Source of the DNA: Sphingobium cupriresistens | Lineage (GTDB): Bacteria; Pseudomonadota; Alphaproteobacteria; Sphingomonadales; Sphingomonadaceae | Direction of reading: 5' to 3' | Length of the DNA stretch: 62,914 nt | Assembly: GCF_004152865.1 (NCBI RefSeq) | Contig: NZ_SEOO01000025.1 | Span: 1-62,914, forward strand | Shown: positions 44,541 through 53,031 of the stretch, piece after piece | How the letters are laid out: every line of letters begins with the position of its first letter | Position numbering within the stretch: position 1 is the first letter of the stretch | Translations under genes and position numbers: made by a program | Notes under the pieces: model-generated | What the model was told of the DNA's origin: nothing | The model's database searches: none | The model's input: only the letters and a program-made list of their open reading frames with translations

Positions 44541-45650
44541 TTATGATGGCGGGCGACAATTTCCTTTCGGATGGGCAGGGCACCGTCGGGCCAGGGCAAT
44601 CGAGTTAGGCCCACTAATGACTGCCAGCCCCAGTACGTCCCCCAGATTGCGTGCCAGTCGCGCGCTGTCTGTGATACGGAAATGTCCCGAGACCCGAACA
44701 TCATCTATATCCGGTGTTGTTCCCACCAGGGGAATGTCAGCATAGCGATTGGCCTCCGCGAACAGGTCTCCCAGACGAACATTCCTATATTCCTTCAATC
44801 CGTCAGGCCAATCACTGTCATTGGCCTGTGCCTTGACGACCTCGAGGGCAAGGGGTGTCGGAGCATCGCGCAGTTCGACCTGCTGACCTGGAGAGAGCCG
44901 AACCGTCGCCGGTGCACGCTCGGTTGTGGGGGTGTCTGTCGTGACGTCAACGGCTCCTCTCACTAATCGCACGACAATATGATTGTCCGGCAGGAGATTG
45001 ACGTCAAAGATCGTCCCCCGTGCTGTCACTGTTCCGCGGCCGGCATGAACCGCAAAGGGGCGCCGCTCGTGAGCTACGGTGAAACGGGCGCGCCCGCGCA
45101 GCAAGTGAAGGCTTCTGCGCTCAGCGTCAAAATCCACCAGCACCAGGCTATTCGTATCGAGCGCGATGACAGAACCGTCATTGAGACGAAACGAACGGAT
45201 TTCGCCGATGGCCGTAGCAATCTTTAGTTGGGCAGGGCGATCGGATGCGCCAGGCGCCGAGCCTATGGCAAGCGACGGGTGTTTAATATCATCACTCGGC
45301 GAACCTGCAGCCCATTGCGCAACAAGGGCAACGGCTCCGAGCATCGCCAGTATAAGCACCGCGCGTTTTTTCGTCTTGGACCGTGACAGGCTCTGCCGGA
45401 TATCGTCGCCGGGCGCGGCGTCGGAAGGGAGGGCGTCGTCCTCTGGTGGGTCCTTCAAACGCTTTCCGATGCTGTAGGCTTCGGCAATGCGGTTATAGGC
45501 GGCGCGGTGCAGCGCGCCGCGTGCCAGCCAAGCTTCGAATTCCTTGCGTCTGGTTTCTGCCTCCTCCGGGTTTCGCATGATAGCGAACCAGTCGGCGGCC
45601 TCTTCCCTGAGTTGTCCATGCCGACGCGGCGGATCTGTGTCTTCCATCAT
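44541..45650 (-). CDS. fecR: FecR-type anti-sigma regulator
   Basis: This 369-residue protein has a cytoplasmic DUF4880-like N-terminus (EEAADWFAIMRNPEEAETRR), one membrane helix (about 97-115) and a periplasmic FecR domain with FRLNDGSVIALDTNS and ARFTVAHERRPFAVHAGRGT. A C-terminal STN-like segment follows. It should read the receptor's STN domain and control the ECF sigma factor. Its start overlaps the sigma stop (ATGA). It precedes the receptor gene by 74 bases. Confidence 0.92.
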   Translation of the reverse strand: MMEDTDPPRRHGQLREEAADWFAIMRNPEEAETRRKEFEAWLARGALHRAAYNRIAEAYSIGKRLKDPPEDDALPSDAAPGDDIRQSLSRSKTKKRAVLILAMLGAVALVAQWAAGSPSDDIKHPSLAIGSAPGASDRPAQLKIATAIGEIRSFRLNDGSVIALDTNSLVLVDFDAERRSLHLLRGRARFTVAHERRPFAVHAGRGTVTARGTIFDVNLLPDNHIVVRLVRGAVDVTTDTPTTERAPATVRLSPGQQVELRDAPTPLALEVVKAQANDSDWPDGLKEYRNVRLGDLFAEANRYADIPLVGTTPDIDDVRVSGHFRITDSARLARNLGDVLGLAVISGPNSIALARRCPAHPKGNCRPPS

Positions 45651-46213
45651 TCCTGTTCCAGAGCTGCGTCGATATGGGCAAGCGCGCGGGCGACATGATA
45701 TTGCACAGTAGGGATTGAAATTCCCATGCTTTCCGCGATCTCCCGGTAGGTCAGTTCATCCACCCGGTGAGCCAGGAATATCGCTCGCGTCCGTTGAGGT
45801 AGCTCCTCCAGGGCGCGCCTGTAAATCCGCATCACGTCTTCGGCCTCGATGCATGCGGTCTGATCCGGCGCGACTGCGACGTCGAAGTCCTCGCTAATCG
45901 GTACATGAAACGCCAGGAGCCGGGTCTCGAGGCGCTTGTACCGATCCAGCAGAAGATTTCGAGCGATGCGCTGGAGATAGGCTGCCGGTCGTGGAAGGCT
46001 ATTCCTGGCCATGCAGCCGACCAGGCGGACAAAAGATTCCTGAACAAGATCGACGGCGTCATCCCGCGAGCGTAGGCGGCTTTGAAAATATCGCTGCAGC
46101 CGCGGCGCTTCGGCTTCGTAGATCTTTTGCACGTCCGCCATCCCGGCACTTGGGCTTTTCTGAGCGACATCGTCTTTCAGGCCTTCTGGCCGCTTGAAAT
46201 TCTCGGACGACAT
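45647..46213 (-). CDS. fecI: ECF sigma factor (FecI type)
   Basis: This 188-residue sigma factor has region 2 (IYEAEAPRLQRYFQSRLRSR, DAVDLVQESFVRL) and region 4 (LEELPQRTRAIFLAHRVDEL, TYREIAESMGISIPTVQYHV). It heads the operon sigma-FecR-receptor-isopeptidase and probably activates it when the lasso peptide, or another ligand, binds the receptor. ATG at 46213 is preferred; a GTG six codons upstream is also open. Confidence 0.92.
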   Translation of the reverse strand: MSSENFKRPEGLKDDVAQKSPSAGMADVQKIYEAEAPRLQRYFQSRLRSRDDAVDLVQESFVRLVGCMARNSLPRPAAYLQRIARNLLLDRYKRLETRLLAFHVPISEDFDVAVAPDQTACIEAEDVMRIYRRALEELPQRTRAIFLAHRVDELTYREIAESMGISIPTVQYHVARALAHIDAALEQE

Positions 46214-46231
46214 GAAATCACGGTTCCTCAC

Positions 46232-46710
46232 GACGTGGCAGTGCCGTCCTTGCTAGTGCAAGGGAGAAGCGGTGTGAGGTGAGCCGAGTTGTCGCTCAAC
46301 GAGGCAACCGGCGCTCGACCCGTATGTCGAGCTTCGAGATACCTGACAGGATAATCCTACGGGCGGCTGCCAGATTCCAGCCCGCATTGGTATTATGCCG
46401 TGAGAGCAGGACTCAATCAAGCTGCCGGTATTCTTGTCCTATCGGTACATCTCCATCTCTAGCTTGGATGCTCGGCATGACGCGATAAAATGTCTGAGGT
46501 TTTGAGTAGGATCCAATCGTTCGTAGGCATGAGAATTATCCGGCATCACAGGCCGCTTCCAACACAAGCGATGCACCTTCACCGCGCCCCATGCGGCGAA
46601 TAAGGCCGGTAATTACCGCATATCCAGCAGGACCGGGAGGTATCCCGGGAGTCGCTGTCGGATTTCAATCCGCAAGCAGCATTTGGACGGCATCAGGCAT
46701 CGTATCGGCT
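46232..46710. other. Intergenic stretch without a clear gene
   Basis: This 479-base gap must contain the promoter of the sigma-FecR operon. On the minus strand, about 46527-46672 is open and reads GIPPGPAGYAVITGLIRRMG then GEGASLVLEAA. This may be a gene remnant, but the family is not clear. Nothing else was supported. Confidence 0.4.
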
Positions 46711-47649
46711 TCACGGCTCCCCTTTTGCGTCCGTCTCCGCAGCAATTTTCAACTTCGCAATGTGTTCCGAACAGACCTCATGCACGAGGGTGCCAAGTAT
46801 CTCTATTCGTGTTTTGAGCCACTCGAGTTGTTCGGATGAAATCTCAAAATGTTTCGAATGCTGGCCTTTGCGATAAGCGTCCTTCAGCTTCTGATACATG
46901 GCGCGGTCGGCATGCGTTGCGCGGGGCCAGGCATCAAATAGCCGCCTATCGAGGCCTTCTGCCATGCCCCTGAGAAATACGATGTTCGTGCTGCGCGGTG
47001 CGTAGAAGGTGAATGTCGTCAAAACGCATCTGTAGAGTTTTTCAGTCGCCTGGTGAAAATCAAAAGCTGAGTCTTGATACCAGCCTCTTTCATAACCGAT
47101 TTCAGCGAAAGCAAAACGTCGCATCGCGCCGGGAAACAAATCTTCGAAATATTCCTTCGCCATAAGATACGCCTGTTCGGGCGTTTTGGGCTTAGGATTT
47201 GCGAGCGGCCGATCGTCGGACTGGTACAGGACCACACCATCCTTGGCGATCTCGGTGAACAAAAGCCGTCCATGGGAAAGGCCGTCATTCACCTGCTGCA
47301 GCGTATGCACGATGAAGTTGACCGGCGTGCGGATGATCTTCTCAACCTGATGGGCGTCGAAGAGGCGTTGTTCGGTTGCTTCCCAATAGAGCGCGCCGTC
47401 CGTCAATTCCTTCTGGTTCACGATGATCAGAATATCGTAGTCCGACATGAACTGGTTTGCGTCGAAGGGCGCATCGACCCAATCGCCTCTGGCATAAGAG
47501 CCGAACAGGATGACCTTGAGGATCCGGGCCGACTTGCGCCGGCCCGTCGCCTCCTGGGTCGCCTCACGGAACCCATGAAATAGCATCTCCACGACGCGGT
47601 CGAGCTCGCGCTGCTTGGCGCTCGGAAGATGATTGAGGTCGGTACGCAT
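46711..47649 (-). CDS. Nucleotidyltransferase-HEPN fusion protein
   Basis: This 312-residue protein has an N-terminal polymerase-beta-type nucleotidyltransferase (ILFGSYARGDW with Gly50-Ser51; metal ligands Asp70 and Asp72 in SDYDILIIV). A C-terminal HEPN domain follows (about 165-300; FDFHQATEKLYRCVLTTF). Two-gene MNT-HEPN pairs are toxin-antitoxin modules in which the transferase modifies the HEPN RNase. Fused forms are also common, and some may be defence or housekeeping proteins. A clear Rx4-6H RNase motif was not seen. Confidence 0.82.
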   Translation of the reverse strand: MRTDLNHLPSAKQRELDRVVEMLFHGFREATQEATGRRKSARILKVILFGSYARGDWVDAPFDANQFMSDYDILIIVNQKELTDGALYWEATEQRLFDAHQVEKIIRTPVNFIVHTLQQVNDGLSHGRLLFTEIAKDGVVLYQSDDRPLANPKPKTPEQAYLMAKEYFEDLFPGAMRRFAFAEIGYERGWYQDSAFDFHQATEKLYRCVLTTFTFYAPRSTNIVFLRGMAEGLDRRLFDAWPRATHADRAMYQKLKDAYRKGQHSKHFEISSEQLEWLKTRIEILGTLVHEVCSEHIAKLKIAAETDAKGEP

Positions 47650-47692
47650 CAGTTCAATCTCTCATCCCGCTTTCCATCAACCGACACCCCAC

Positions 47693-48094
47693 TCATCGCG
47701 CCAGTTCCACCACTACACCGACGTCAAGTGCTTCCCATGCCCGGTCGACCGTCACCGCGGTCGCATTTCGGCACAGCGCCAGAGCTAGGCAGGACCGGTC
47801 GCCAAGAGACAGGCCGATGTCGCGTGTTTCCGAGCGCAGCTTTCCGCCAACGTCAGCCTGATCACGATCAGCCGGCACAACGTCGATATCGAGTTCGGCC
47901 AGCATCATCTGCGCTTCAGCGGCATCTACGCCGTGATCGGTGAGCTTTGCCAACACCTCATGGTAGTTTACCACCGACACCAGAGCACCGGTCAATCGGA
48001 TTTCCACTTGGTCTGCGCCCGGTTCGCCAAACAGCAGGCACAGTAGGGCTGAGGCATCGAGAACATAAACGGCCTTTGCATCGACATCAGTCAC
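47693..48094 (-). CDS. vapC: PIN-domain toxin (VapC type)
   Basis: This 133-residue PIN-domain RNase has acidic residues Asp13 (VLDASALL), Glu46 (NYHEVLAK), Asp99 (SLGDRSCLALA) and Asp117 (VTVDRAWE) at the usual four places. It begins with GTG and overlaps the antitoxin gene by eight bases. VapC toxins cut tRNA or rRNA. The neighbouring gene supplies the AbrB-type antitoxin domain. Confidence 0.9.
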   Translation of the reverse strand: MTDVDAKAVYVLDASALLCLLFGEPGADQVEIRLTGALVSVVNYHEVLAKLTDHGVDAAEAQMMLAELDIDVVPADRDQADVGGKLRSETRDIGLSLGDRSCLALALCRNATAVTVDRAWEALDVGVVVELAR

Positions 48095-48827
48095 GTGCCG
48101 CTTCGGCCCGTCGCTCAGCGATCAACTCCTCGGAAACAAGGCCCTCCTTGGGCGCAAATTCACGCAAACGCTCCTGCACTCGTCGAAGCGCAGAGCGGGC
48201 GGGGCGGATACGCACTTCGTCGCCTTTGACCTCGAAAAGCACGGTGTCGCCATTTTGCAGGCCAAGCGAACGGCGGATATCGGCGGGGAGAGCAATGCGC
48301 CCACCCGCAATGACCTTGCCTCGCAAGATGGTCATGTCACTTATGTCCTGAATGGTACCAACATGATGATCGTACCTCATCTCCATGATCGGCATCAAGC
48401 TCGCAGATTGTCCACACGTACAAATTTCCGAACTCAGGCTCAGGCATTGCCCGATCAGCAAATCAATCGCGTCTTCCAGAGCCTCCTTCGCTGAACGCGC
48501 GAGCTTCAAATCGGTGCATCGGCCGTCCACTGGATCGTCCTCGCGCACGACAGCCCCTAATTCCGCCAGCCGGGCCGAGCGACGATGGGCAGTCGATGAT
48601 GCGTGCTCGGGCGAGAAGCAAGCCGGGTATATTCTTTCGCCGTCGATCCCGGCAATATAGATCTCGAGCAGATATGCCAGATAGGGGCTCGACGACAGCT
48701 TCGTTCCCATCTTGCTGTTGAGGATGGCCACCATTTTCAGAAAGGTTCGACATGCCGCCGCCCGGGAGACCAGGGGCCAGCTATCGACTCCGCGCTTCTC
48801 CCCCGATGCTATCGACGCGGAGAACAT
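48087..48827 (-). CDS. vapB: MarR-like winged helix fused to AbrB/VapB antitoxin
   Basis: One uninterrupted frame of 246 residues joins two parts. Residues about 45-130 look like a winged helix (SSTAHRRSARLAELGAVVRE, DDPVDGRCTDLKLARSAKEA). Residues 165-246 are a complete SpoVT/AbrB antitoxin (MTILRGKVIAGGRIALPADI, RRSLGLQNGD) with the toxin-binding tail. The ATG at 48827 has a strong GGAGG ribosome site, which supports the fusion. An internal ATG at 48333-48335, with a weaker AGGA site, could make the 82-residue antitoxin alone. Either or both products are possible. Confidence 0.7.
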   Translation of the reverse strand: MFSASIASGEKRGVDSWPLVSRAAACRTFLKMVAILNSKMGTKLSSSPYLAYLLEIYIAGIDGERIYPACFSPEHASSTAHRRSARLAELGAVVREDDPVDGRCTDLKLARSAKEALEDAIDLLIGQCLSLSSEICTCGQSASLMPIMEMRYDHHVGTIQDISDMTILRGKVIAGGRIALPADIRRSLGLQNGDTVLFEVKGDEVRIRPARSALRRVQERLREFAPKEGLVSEELIAERRAEAARD

Positions 48828-48909
48828 GACGTGCCTCCGGACCCGAGTTTAAGAGGGGACCCGGGCTGGCTGCTCGTGCTGGCGATGTCGGCAAGGCAAC
48901 TTGGGCCGG

Positions 48910-49578
48910 TCACAGATAACCTGCCTTTCGAAAGCTCGTCGTCCCATTGCGCGCCACCACCAGATGGTCATGGACAACGACGTTCAGGCATCTGGCCGCT
49001 TTCGCGATCCTTTCGGTCAATTCGCGATCTGCCCGCGATGGCCTGGAACAACCGGATGGATGATTATGGACCAGCAAAATCGCCGTTGCCTCCAGATCGA
49101 GACAGCGCTTCAGAATTTCGCGGGGCCATGCATAGACGGCCGAGACCGTTCCCATGCCCAGCACCTCGTCCGCGATCAACTCATTGTTTGCGTTCAGGAA
49201 CAACACCCGCAACTGTTCAATCGGCTCGTAGGCCATGCGGCCACGCAGATAGTCGAGCACAAGCTGATCGCTGGACAATATCGGACGCTGCATCAGTTGG
49301 CCCCGGAGCATCTGGGTCATGGCCCGTCTGAAGCAGAGGAAGGTCTGTTCAATCTCGATCGCGTCATCCAGCAGTTCGATCCGTTCTGCTGAACGTGCCG
49401 ATATCGCTTCGCCGAGCGAGCCGAAGCGGGTAACGAGGCGCTCCGAGAGTTCCCGCGCCCGCGCGGGACAGGTTAGGCCGATCAGCTCTTCCAGGACTCG
49501 TCGACACCCAGGCGCGTCAGTCGCCTCCGGTGTCGCCAGGTCGCGATCACCAGTGCCAGTTGAGCAAGCCACCCCCAT
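48910..49578 (-). CDS. radC: RadC-family JAB/MPN protein
   Basis: This roughly 222-residue protein has a helical N-terminal part and a C-terminal JAB1/MPN+ domain with the metal motif HNHPSGCSRPSRADRE. RadC copies are frequent on mobile elements; the role in DNA repair is disputed. The start is uncertain: the ATG at 49578 overlaps the preceding gene by 97 bases, and later non-ATG starts cannot be excluded. The gene follows a membrane protein in the same direction. Confidence 0.85.
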   Translation of the reverse strand: MGVACSTGTGDRDLATPEATDAPGCRRVLEELIGLTCPARARELSERLVTRFGSLGEAISARSAERIELLDDAIEIEQTFLCFRRAMTQMLRGQLMQRPILSSDQLVLDYLRGRMAYEPIEQLRVLFLNANNELIADEVLGMGTVSAVYAWPREILKRCLDLEATAILLVHNHPSGCSRPSRADRELTERIAKAARCLNVVVHDHLVVARNGTTSFRKAGYL

Positions 49579-49979
49579 AGCGCCAGCCCGTGCATATAGG
49601 CACGAGGAATCACTTCGGGCGCGATCACGAGCGCAACATGGATGATGACTTCCGCGCCCAGTATCGAGGCGATCCATATCGGCCAAAACCGGGTGCTGCG
49701 TACTGACAGCCATAAGAAAATACCCATTATCGATATGTCGATGACAAGAATGCCGGCTTCGACATCCTGAAAGCGGGTACCGAGGGGAGACGCCACAAGA
49801 ACCGTCAGGCTCGCACCTCCCAGAAGGGTGACCGCACCGATCTTCTCGGGCTGATCACCCCTTCTAAATGCATAGGCGCTGCTCAGAAGCAGAAATGCCA
49901 GGAACAGAACTTGTCTCGTCATGATCCAAAGGAACGACAAATGCATCGGTTCGTCAATTTCCCCCGGCACATACCTCAC
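49482..49979 (-). CDS. Multi-helix membrane protein upstream of radC
   Basis: This 165-residue protein has about five hydrophobic helices (for example TRQVLFLAFLLLSSAYAF, AVTLLGGASLTVLVA, DISIMGIFLWLSV) and a short Arg-rich C-terminus. GTG at 49979 overlaps the upstream stop; ATG at 49946 is an alternative start. No family was recognised. Similar multi-helix proteins beside radC may be specific to sphingomonad elements. Confidence 0.65.
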   Translation of the reverse strand: MRYVPGEIDEPMHLSFLWIMTRQVLFLAFLLLSSAYAFRRGDQPEKIGAVTLLGGASLTVLVASPLGTRFQDVEAGILVIDISIMGIFLWLSVRSTRFWPIWIASILGAEVIIHVALVIAPEVIPRAYMHGLALWGWLAQLALVIATWRHRRRLTRLGVDESWKS

Positions 49980-50320
49980 ACTGCACGAAGATGTTGTCCC
50001 TCGGGCCGGGTTCCCGCCGAGGCCACCTTGAGTAGGTCACCATAGCTGGTCTCCGGCAAGCCGATCGCATCACTTGCCTGCTTGAGGTTGGCATGTGTGG
50101 TGACGATCTTCTGTCGGGTTTCGGCCATGAGCAGCATGGCCGATGCGGAACTCTGGATCGCATCCTGGCCGATCATGGCCGAGAGGCGGGCGTCCAGCCG
50201 TGCAATGGGTAGCGCCGCGTTCAGTTCGGCAATGCGGGCGGCTGCAATATCGATGGCCTCTTCGGCAGCGAACAGCCGTTCGGCTACATGCTTGGCGATG
50301 GATTGGCGTTGAGCGCGCAT
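49976..50320 (-). CDS. Helical hypothetical protein
   Basis: This 114-residue protein is almost all alpha-helical and Ala-rich, starting MRAQRQSIAKHVAERLFAAE, with heptad-like spacing that suggests a coiled coil. It has no membrane segment. The stop overlaps the next start (GTGA), so it is coupled to the membrane protein gene. The function is not known. Confidence 0.6.
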   Translation of the reverse strand: MRAQRQSIAKHVAERLFAAEEAIDIAAARIAELNAALPIARLDARLSAMIGQDAIQSSASAMLLMAETRQKIVTTHANLKQASDAIGLPETSYGDLLKVASAGTRPEGQHLRAV

Positions 50321-50382
50321 GGTTTCTCCTTCCTGCTCCGCTCGGAGCAGGTCATGTCGATGGATTTTCCTGGAGTGCTGCT

Positions 50383-50934
50383 CTATTTTTCTACGAGGCC
50401 GTTGAGCGCCAACAGCAAGGAAAAGCCGGCGCCTACGGCAAGAAGCAGCAAGGTTGTGAGGATCGCGAAAACGATCAGTATGAAAGGGCCACTCAGCTCA
50501 TTACGGTGCCTCCCGGCTACGCGAAACGGCACAATGTCGAGCAGGGAAAAGCTTTGTTCGCGAACGCCATAGGGCTTTTGTTCATTCGCGAAAATTATCT
50601 CGCCTTCGCCTTGCACTGCATCGTCGTCCGCCTGGGTTTCGGTGACGCCAGTTGGCACGGGAGTCGGGTCATCGAAAATAACCATTGATTGGGGGGGTAT
50701 CTTTTGCCCCCCCTTGCGCGTTTCCCATTCCACGAAAAGTTGCGCCGATTTCCACTTCGACACATTGCCGAGCTGCCTGCGGATTTCCAGAATGTGATTG
50801 TTGACCGTGTTGGGCGAGATGCCCAAAGCACGCCCGATCTCTTTTGAGGAGCTGCCTTTAGCGGCCTCTCGCAGACAATCGCCCTTTCGAGGGCTGAGCC
50901 GCTCGAATATCTCTGAATAGTCGTTCTCGTTCAA
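50383..50934 (-). CDS. LuxR-type regulator with C-terminal membrane anchor
   Basis: This 183-residue protein has a LuxR/GerE helix-turn-helix at the N-terminus (about 12-62: LSPRKGDCLREAAKGSSSKE, IGRALGISPNTVNNHILEIR). A linker of about 80 residues and one C-terminal membrane helix (about 150-175) follow. Membrane-anchored LuxR proteins of this order occur next to transfer genes in several sphingomonads and may sense the envelope. It may control the downstream small genes and radC. Confidence 0.82.
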   Translation of the reverse strand: MNENDYSEIFERLSPRKGDCLREAAKGSSSKEIGRALGISPNTVNNHILEIRRQLGNVSKWKSAQLFVEWETRKGGQKIPPQSMVIFDDPTPVPTGVTETQADDDAVQGEGEIIFANEQKPYGVREQSFSLLDIVPFRVAGRHRNELSGPFILIVFAILTTLLLLAVGAGFSLLLALNGLVEK

Positions 50935-51309
50935 GGGTGGTTCCCTTTCGCCGATTTACGGCGATCGCAAGCTGCGTCCTCTCCCACCTTCTTCTTCAAT
51001 CAATCTGTTGGCAGCCTCCGAGCGCCTCCATTCTGTTTCAAGTGAAAATCTTTATAAAACATAGCTGCGCTGCATTCGGTTTGACAGATTATTTCGCAAT
51101 TGGCTGGCACACGGCTCGTGCGGTGTAAGCGTCGGCCGATCGAAGGATGGTGCGCACGCCGAACGATATGCAAGGTGGGTCGCTAGCGTTGTGCCCCGGG
51201 TTTGTCTGAAGAGGCAACGGGGTCGGAGGAGCACGATACTCGCACGAGCATGGCTCGGAAAAGGGAAGCGGGGGGTGAGCAGGGGAGCTTCCGGTAGGAA
51301 CGAACCATC
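50935..51309. other. Intergenic region between divergent regulators
   Basis: This 375-base gap lies between the LuxR gene (minus) and the sigma-like gene (plus), so it should contain both promoters. No gene, long repeat or clear terminator was seen. An origin of transfer or replication could lie in such a gap, but no motif supports it. Confidence 0.5.
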
Positions 51310-51795
51310 ATGCACAATTCTGAAATAGTTTCGCTGCTTCACGACCTTAGAGCCCAACTTCTCGGCCGGACCTGGTTGCGGTCCCGCCACAAGGCCGCTC
51401 CATTGCTTCGCCGTCTCAACGCTGTTACAGATCAACTGAGCGGGGTCAGGCATCCGGCAATCGCAGTTGCGCGGGCGAGGTTGGAGGGCGCTCCTGTCCT
51501 GCGCATCGACATTGACGAGGCCCATGTCGAGGAGACTCCGCAGGGCGTGTGGGTCAGGGGATGGATCTGGGTAGAGCAGCAAGCCTTGCGATCCTGCGAC
51601 GCGATGCAAGAGGCTAAATTCCGCAGTGCCCTTGCGGACCTTCCGCAACAAAGCCGCGTCATATACCTCGCTCATTGCATCGAGGGCCTCACCTATCCGG
51701 CGATAGCCGCCAAACTGGATCTCGACGTGGTTGACGTCCAGCACGAGTTGGCGGCGGCGCTTCTGGCACTGTCGATAGCTCTTGATGAGACATGA
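51310..51795 (+). CDS. Sigma-70 region 4-like protein
   Basis: The C-terminal 60 residues of this 161-residue protein match sigma region 4 (ALADLPQQSRVIYLAHCIEG, LTYPAIAAKLDLDVVDVQHE). The N-terminal 100 residues do not show a sigma region 2. It may bind the -35 element or act as a co-regulator rather than as a full sigma factor. It overlaps the primase-like gene by ATGA, so the two are translated together. Confidence 0.7.
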   Translation: MHNSEIVSLLHDLRAQLLGRTWLRSRHKAAPLLRRLNAVTDQLSGVRHPAIAVARARLEGAPVLRIDIDEAHVEETPQGVWVRGWIWVEQQALRSCDAMQEAKFRSALADLPQQSRVIYLAHCIEGLTYPAIAAKLDLDVVDVQHELAAALLALSIALDET

Positions 51796-52697
51796 ATAGT
51801 GCAACGTTTGAGCGTGCGACGATGAAAGCTGTCCAACTGGAGTTACAGGGGGCGAACCTGTGCCAGCGGCTGGGAGGGAAATGGCAGAAAGATCGGGGCC
51901 TGTGCCTGTGCCCCGCTCATGACGATCATAGTCCCAGCCTTTCGATCCGTGTCGGCAGACGCGCCTTGCTGTTCAAATGCTTCGCGGGCTGCGACACACG
52001 AGAGGTCTTGTGCGCGATCCGGCGTCTGCGACTCCCGCTTCCTGATGGGCCCATATCGGTCCCATCGGACCAAATCCATTTCCCTCAAACGGGGGCAGGG
52101 CCGGCGCTGCGGACATGGGACGCATCCACCTCACTCGCCGCGACACCCGCTGAAATCTACCTCGCCAATCGCCTGCTCACGCCGCCCTGGCATGATCTGC
52201 GCTACAATGCGCGCACGCCGCTGGGAAGGGGCCGCGCTGTGGTGTTCCGTCCGGCGATGATCGCCGCCGTGCGCGAACGGCACCGGATCGTCGCTATCCA
52301 CCGCACCTTCCTGGATCCCGCGACGGCTACCCGCGCGGGCGATCTTGCCGAACCACGCATGATGCTCGGGCGTCCCGGCCGCGGCGCGGTCCAGCTTATG
52401 CCCGCCGGACCGGTCCTGGGCCTTGCCGAAGGTATAGAAACGGCGCTGGCCGCGATGCGACTTCACCGGATCCCGGTCTGGGCGATCCTCGGAACTGAAC
52501 GCGCCGGCCATATCCTGCTGCCCGATCGCCTGAAACGGCTCGTCCTGCTCTTCGACAGGGACGCGGCCGGCTGGAAAGCCGACCAACGTGCCCGTCTTGC
52601 TTATCGGCGACCTGGTCTGGAAATCATCAGCCCATGGCCGCCGCTGCCGAACAATGATTGGGCAGATGTGCTGCAATCCTTGCCGCGCGCTGCCTGA
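51792..52697 (+). CDS. CHC2 zinc-finger/Toprim primase-like protein
   Basis: This 301-residue protein has a CHC2-type zinc site (Cys40, His43, Cys63, Cys67 in CPAHDDHSPS and KCFAGC). A Toprim domain follows, with Glu in LGLAEGIETALAA and the Asp pair in LLFDRDAAG. It is a DNA primase-like protein of plasmids and ICEs and lacks a helicase part. It may prime the transferred strand in the recipient. Confidence 0.85.
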   Translation: MNSATFERATMKAVQLELQGANLCQRLGGKWQKDRGLCLCPAHDDHSPSLSIRVGRRALLFKCFAGCDTREVLCAIRRLRLPLPDGPISVPSDQIHFPQTGAGPALRTWDASTSLAATPAEIYLANRLLTPPWHDLRYNARTPLGRGRAVVFRPAMIAAVRERHRIVAIHRTFLDPATATRAGDLAEPRMMLGRPGRGAVQLMPAGPVLGLAEGIETALAAMRLHRIPVWAILGTERAGHILLPDRLKRLVLLFDRDAAGWKADQRARLAYRRPGLEIISPWPPLPNNDWADVLQSLPRAA

Positions 52698-52755
52698 CGG
52701 CGATGGGCGAGGGGATGCCGCCCCCGCCCATGCCGGACCAAGGCATCGGTGCCGA

Positions 52756-53031
52756 TCAGCCGTTCAGGCGATCCTTGACCGCCTTGGCGGGCGTGAACGT
52801 CAGCTTCTTCGAAGCCTTAATCGAAATGGTCTCGCCCGTCGCGGGATTGCGGCCATCGCGGGCTGGTATGTCCTTGATCTTGAACTTGCCGAAGCCGTTC
52901 AGCGAAATCTCTTCCCCTTTGGCGGCAGCGTCGGCGATCATCCCAAATACCGCGTCGACAAGCTTGCGCGCATCGGCCTTGGTCAATCCGTGAGCCGTCC
53001 CAAGTGCTTCGGCCAGTTCGGAATTGTTCAT
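52756..53031 (-). CDS. HU-family histone-like protein
   Basis: This 91-residue HU/IHF protein has NSELAEALGTAHGLTKADAR at the N-terminus, the conserved ISLNGFGKFKIKD, and the arm with GRNPATGETI. It bends DNA and could help recombination or segregation of the element. The ATG at 53031 follows AGGAGAATGG; the ATG two codons upstream is too close to that site. It diverges from the ParB-like gene. Confidence 0.93.
   Translation of the reverse strand: MNNSELAEALGTAHGLTKADARKLVDAVFGMIADAAAKGEEISLNGFGKFKIKDIPARDGRNPATGETISIKASKKLTFTPAKAVKDRLNG

Noticed and set aside
46527..46672. Open minus-strand stretch resembling a CoA-transferase fragment
   Set aside because: Only about 40 residues with weak resemblance; not enough to name a pseudogene.
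50935..51309. Possible origin of transfer
   Set aside because: No nick-site motif, no phased repeats and no relaxase gene nearby.
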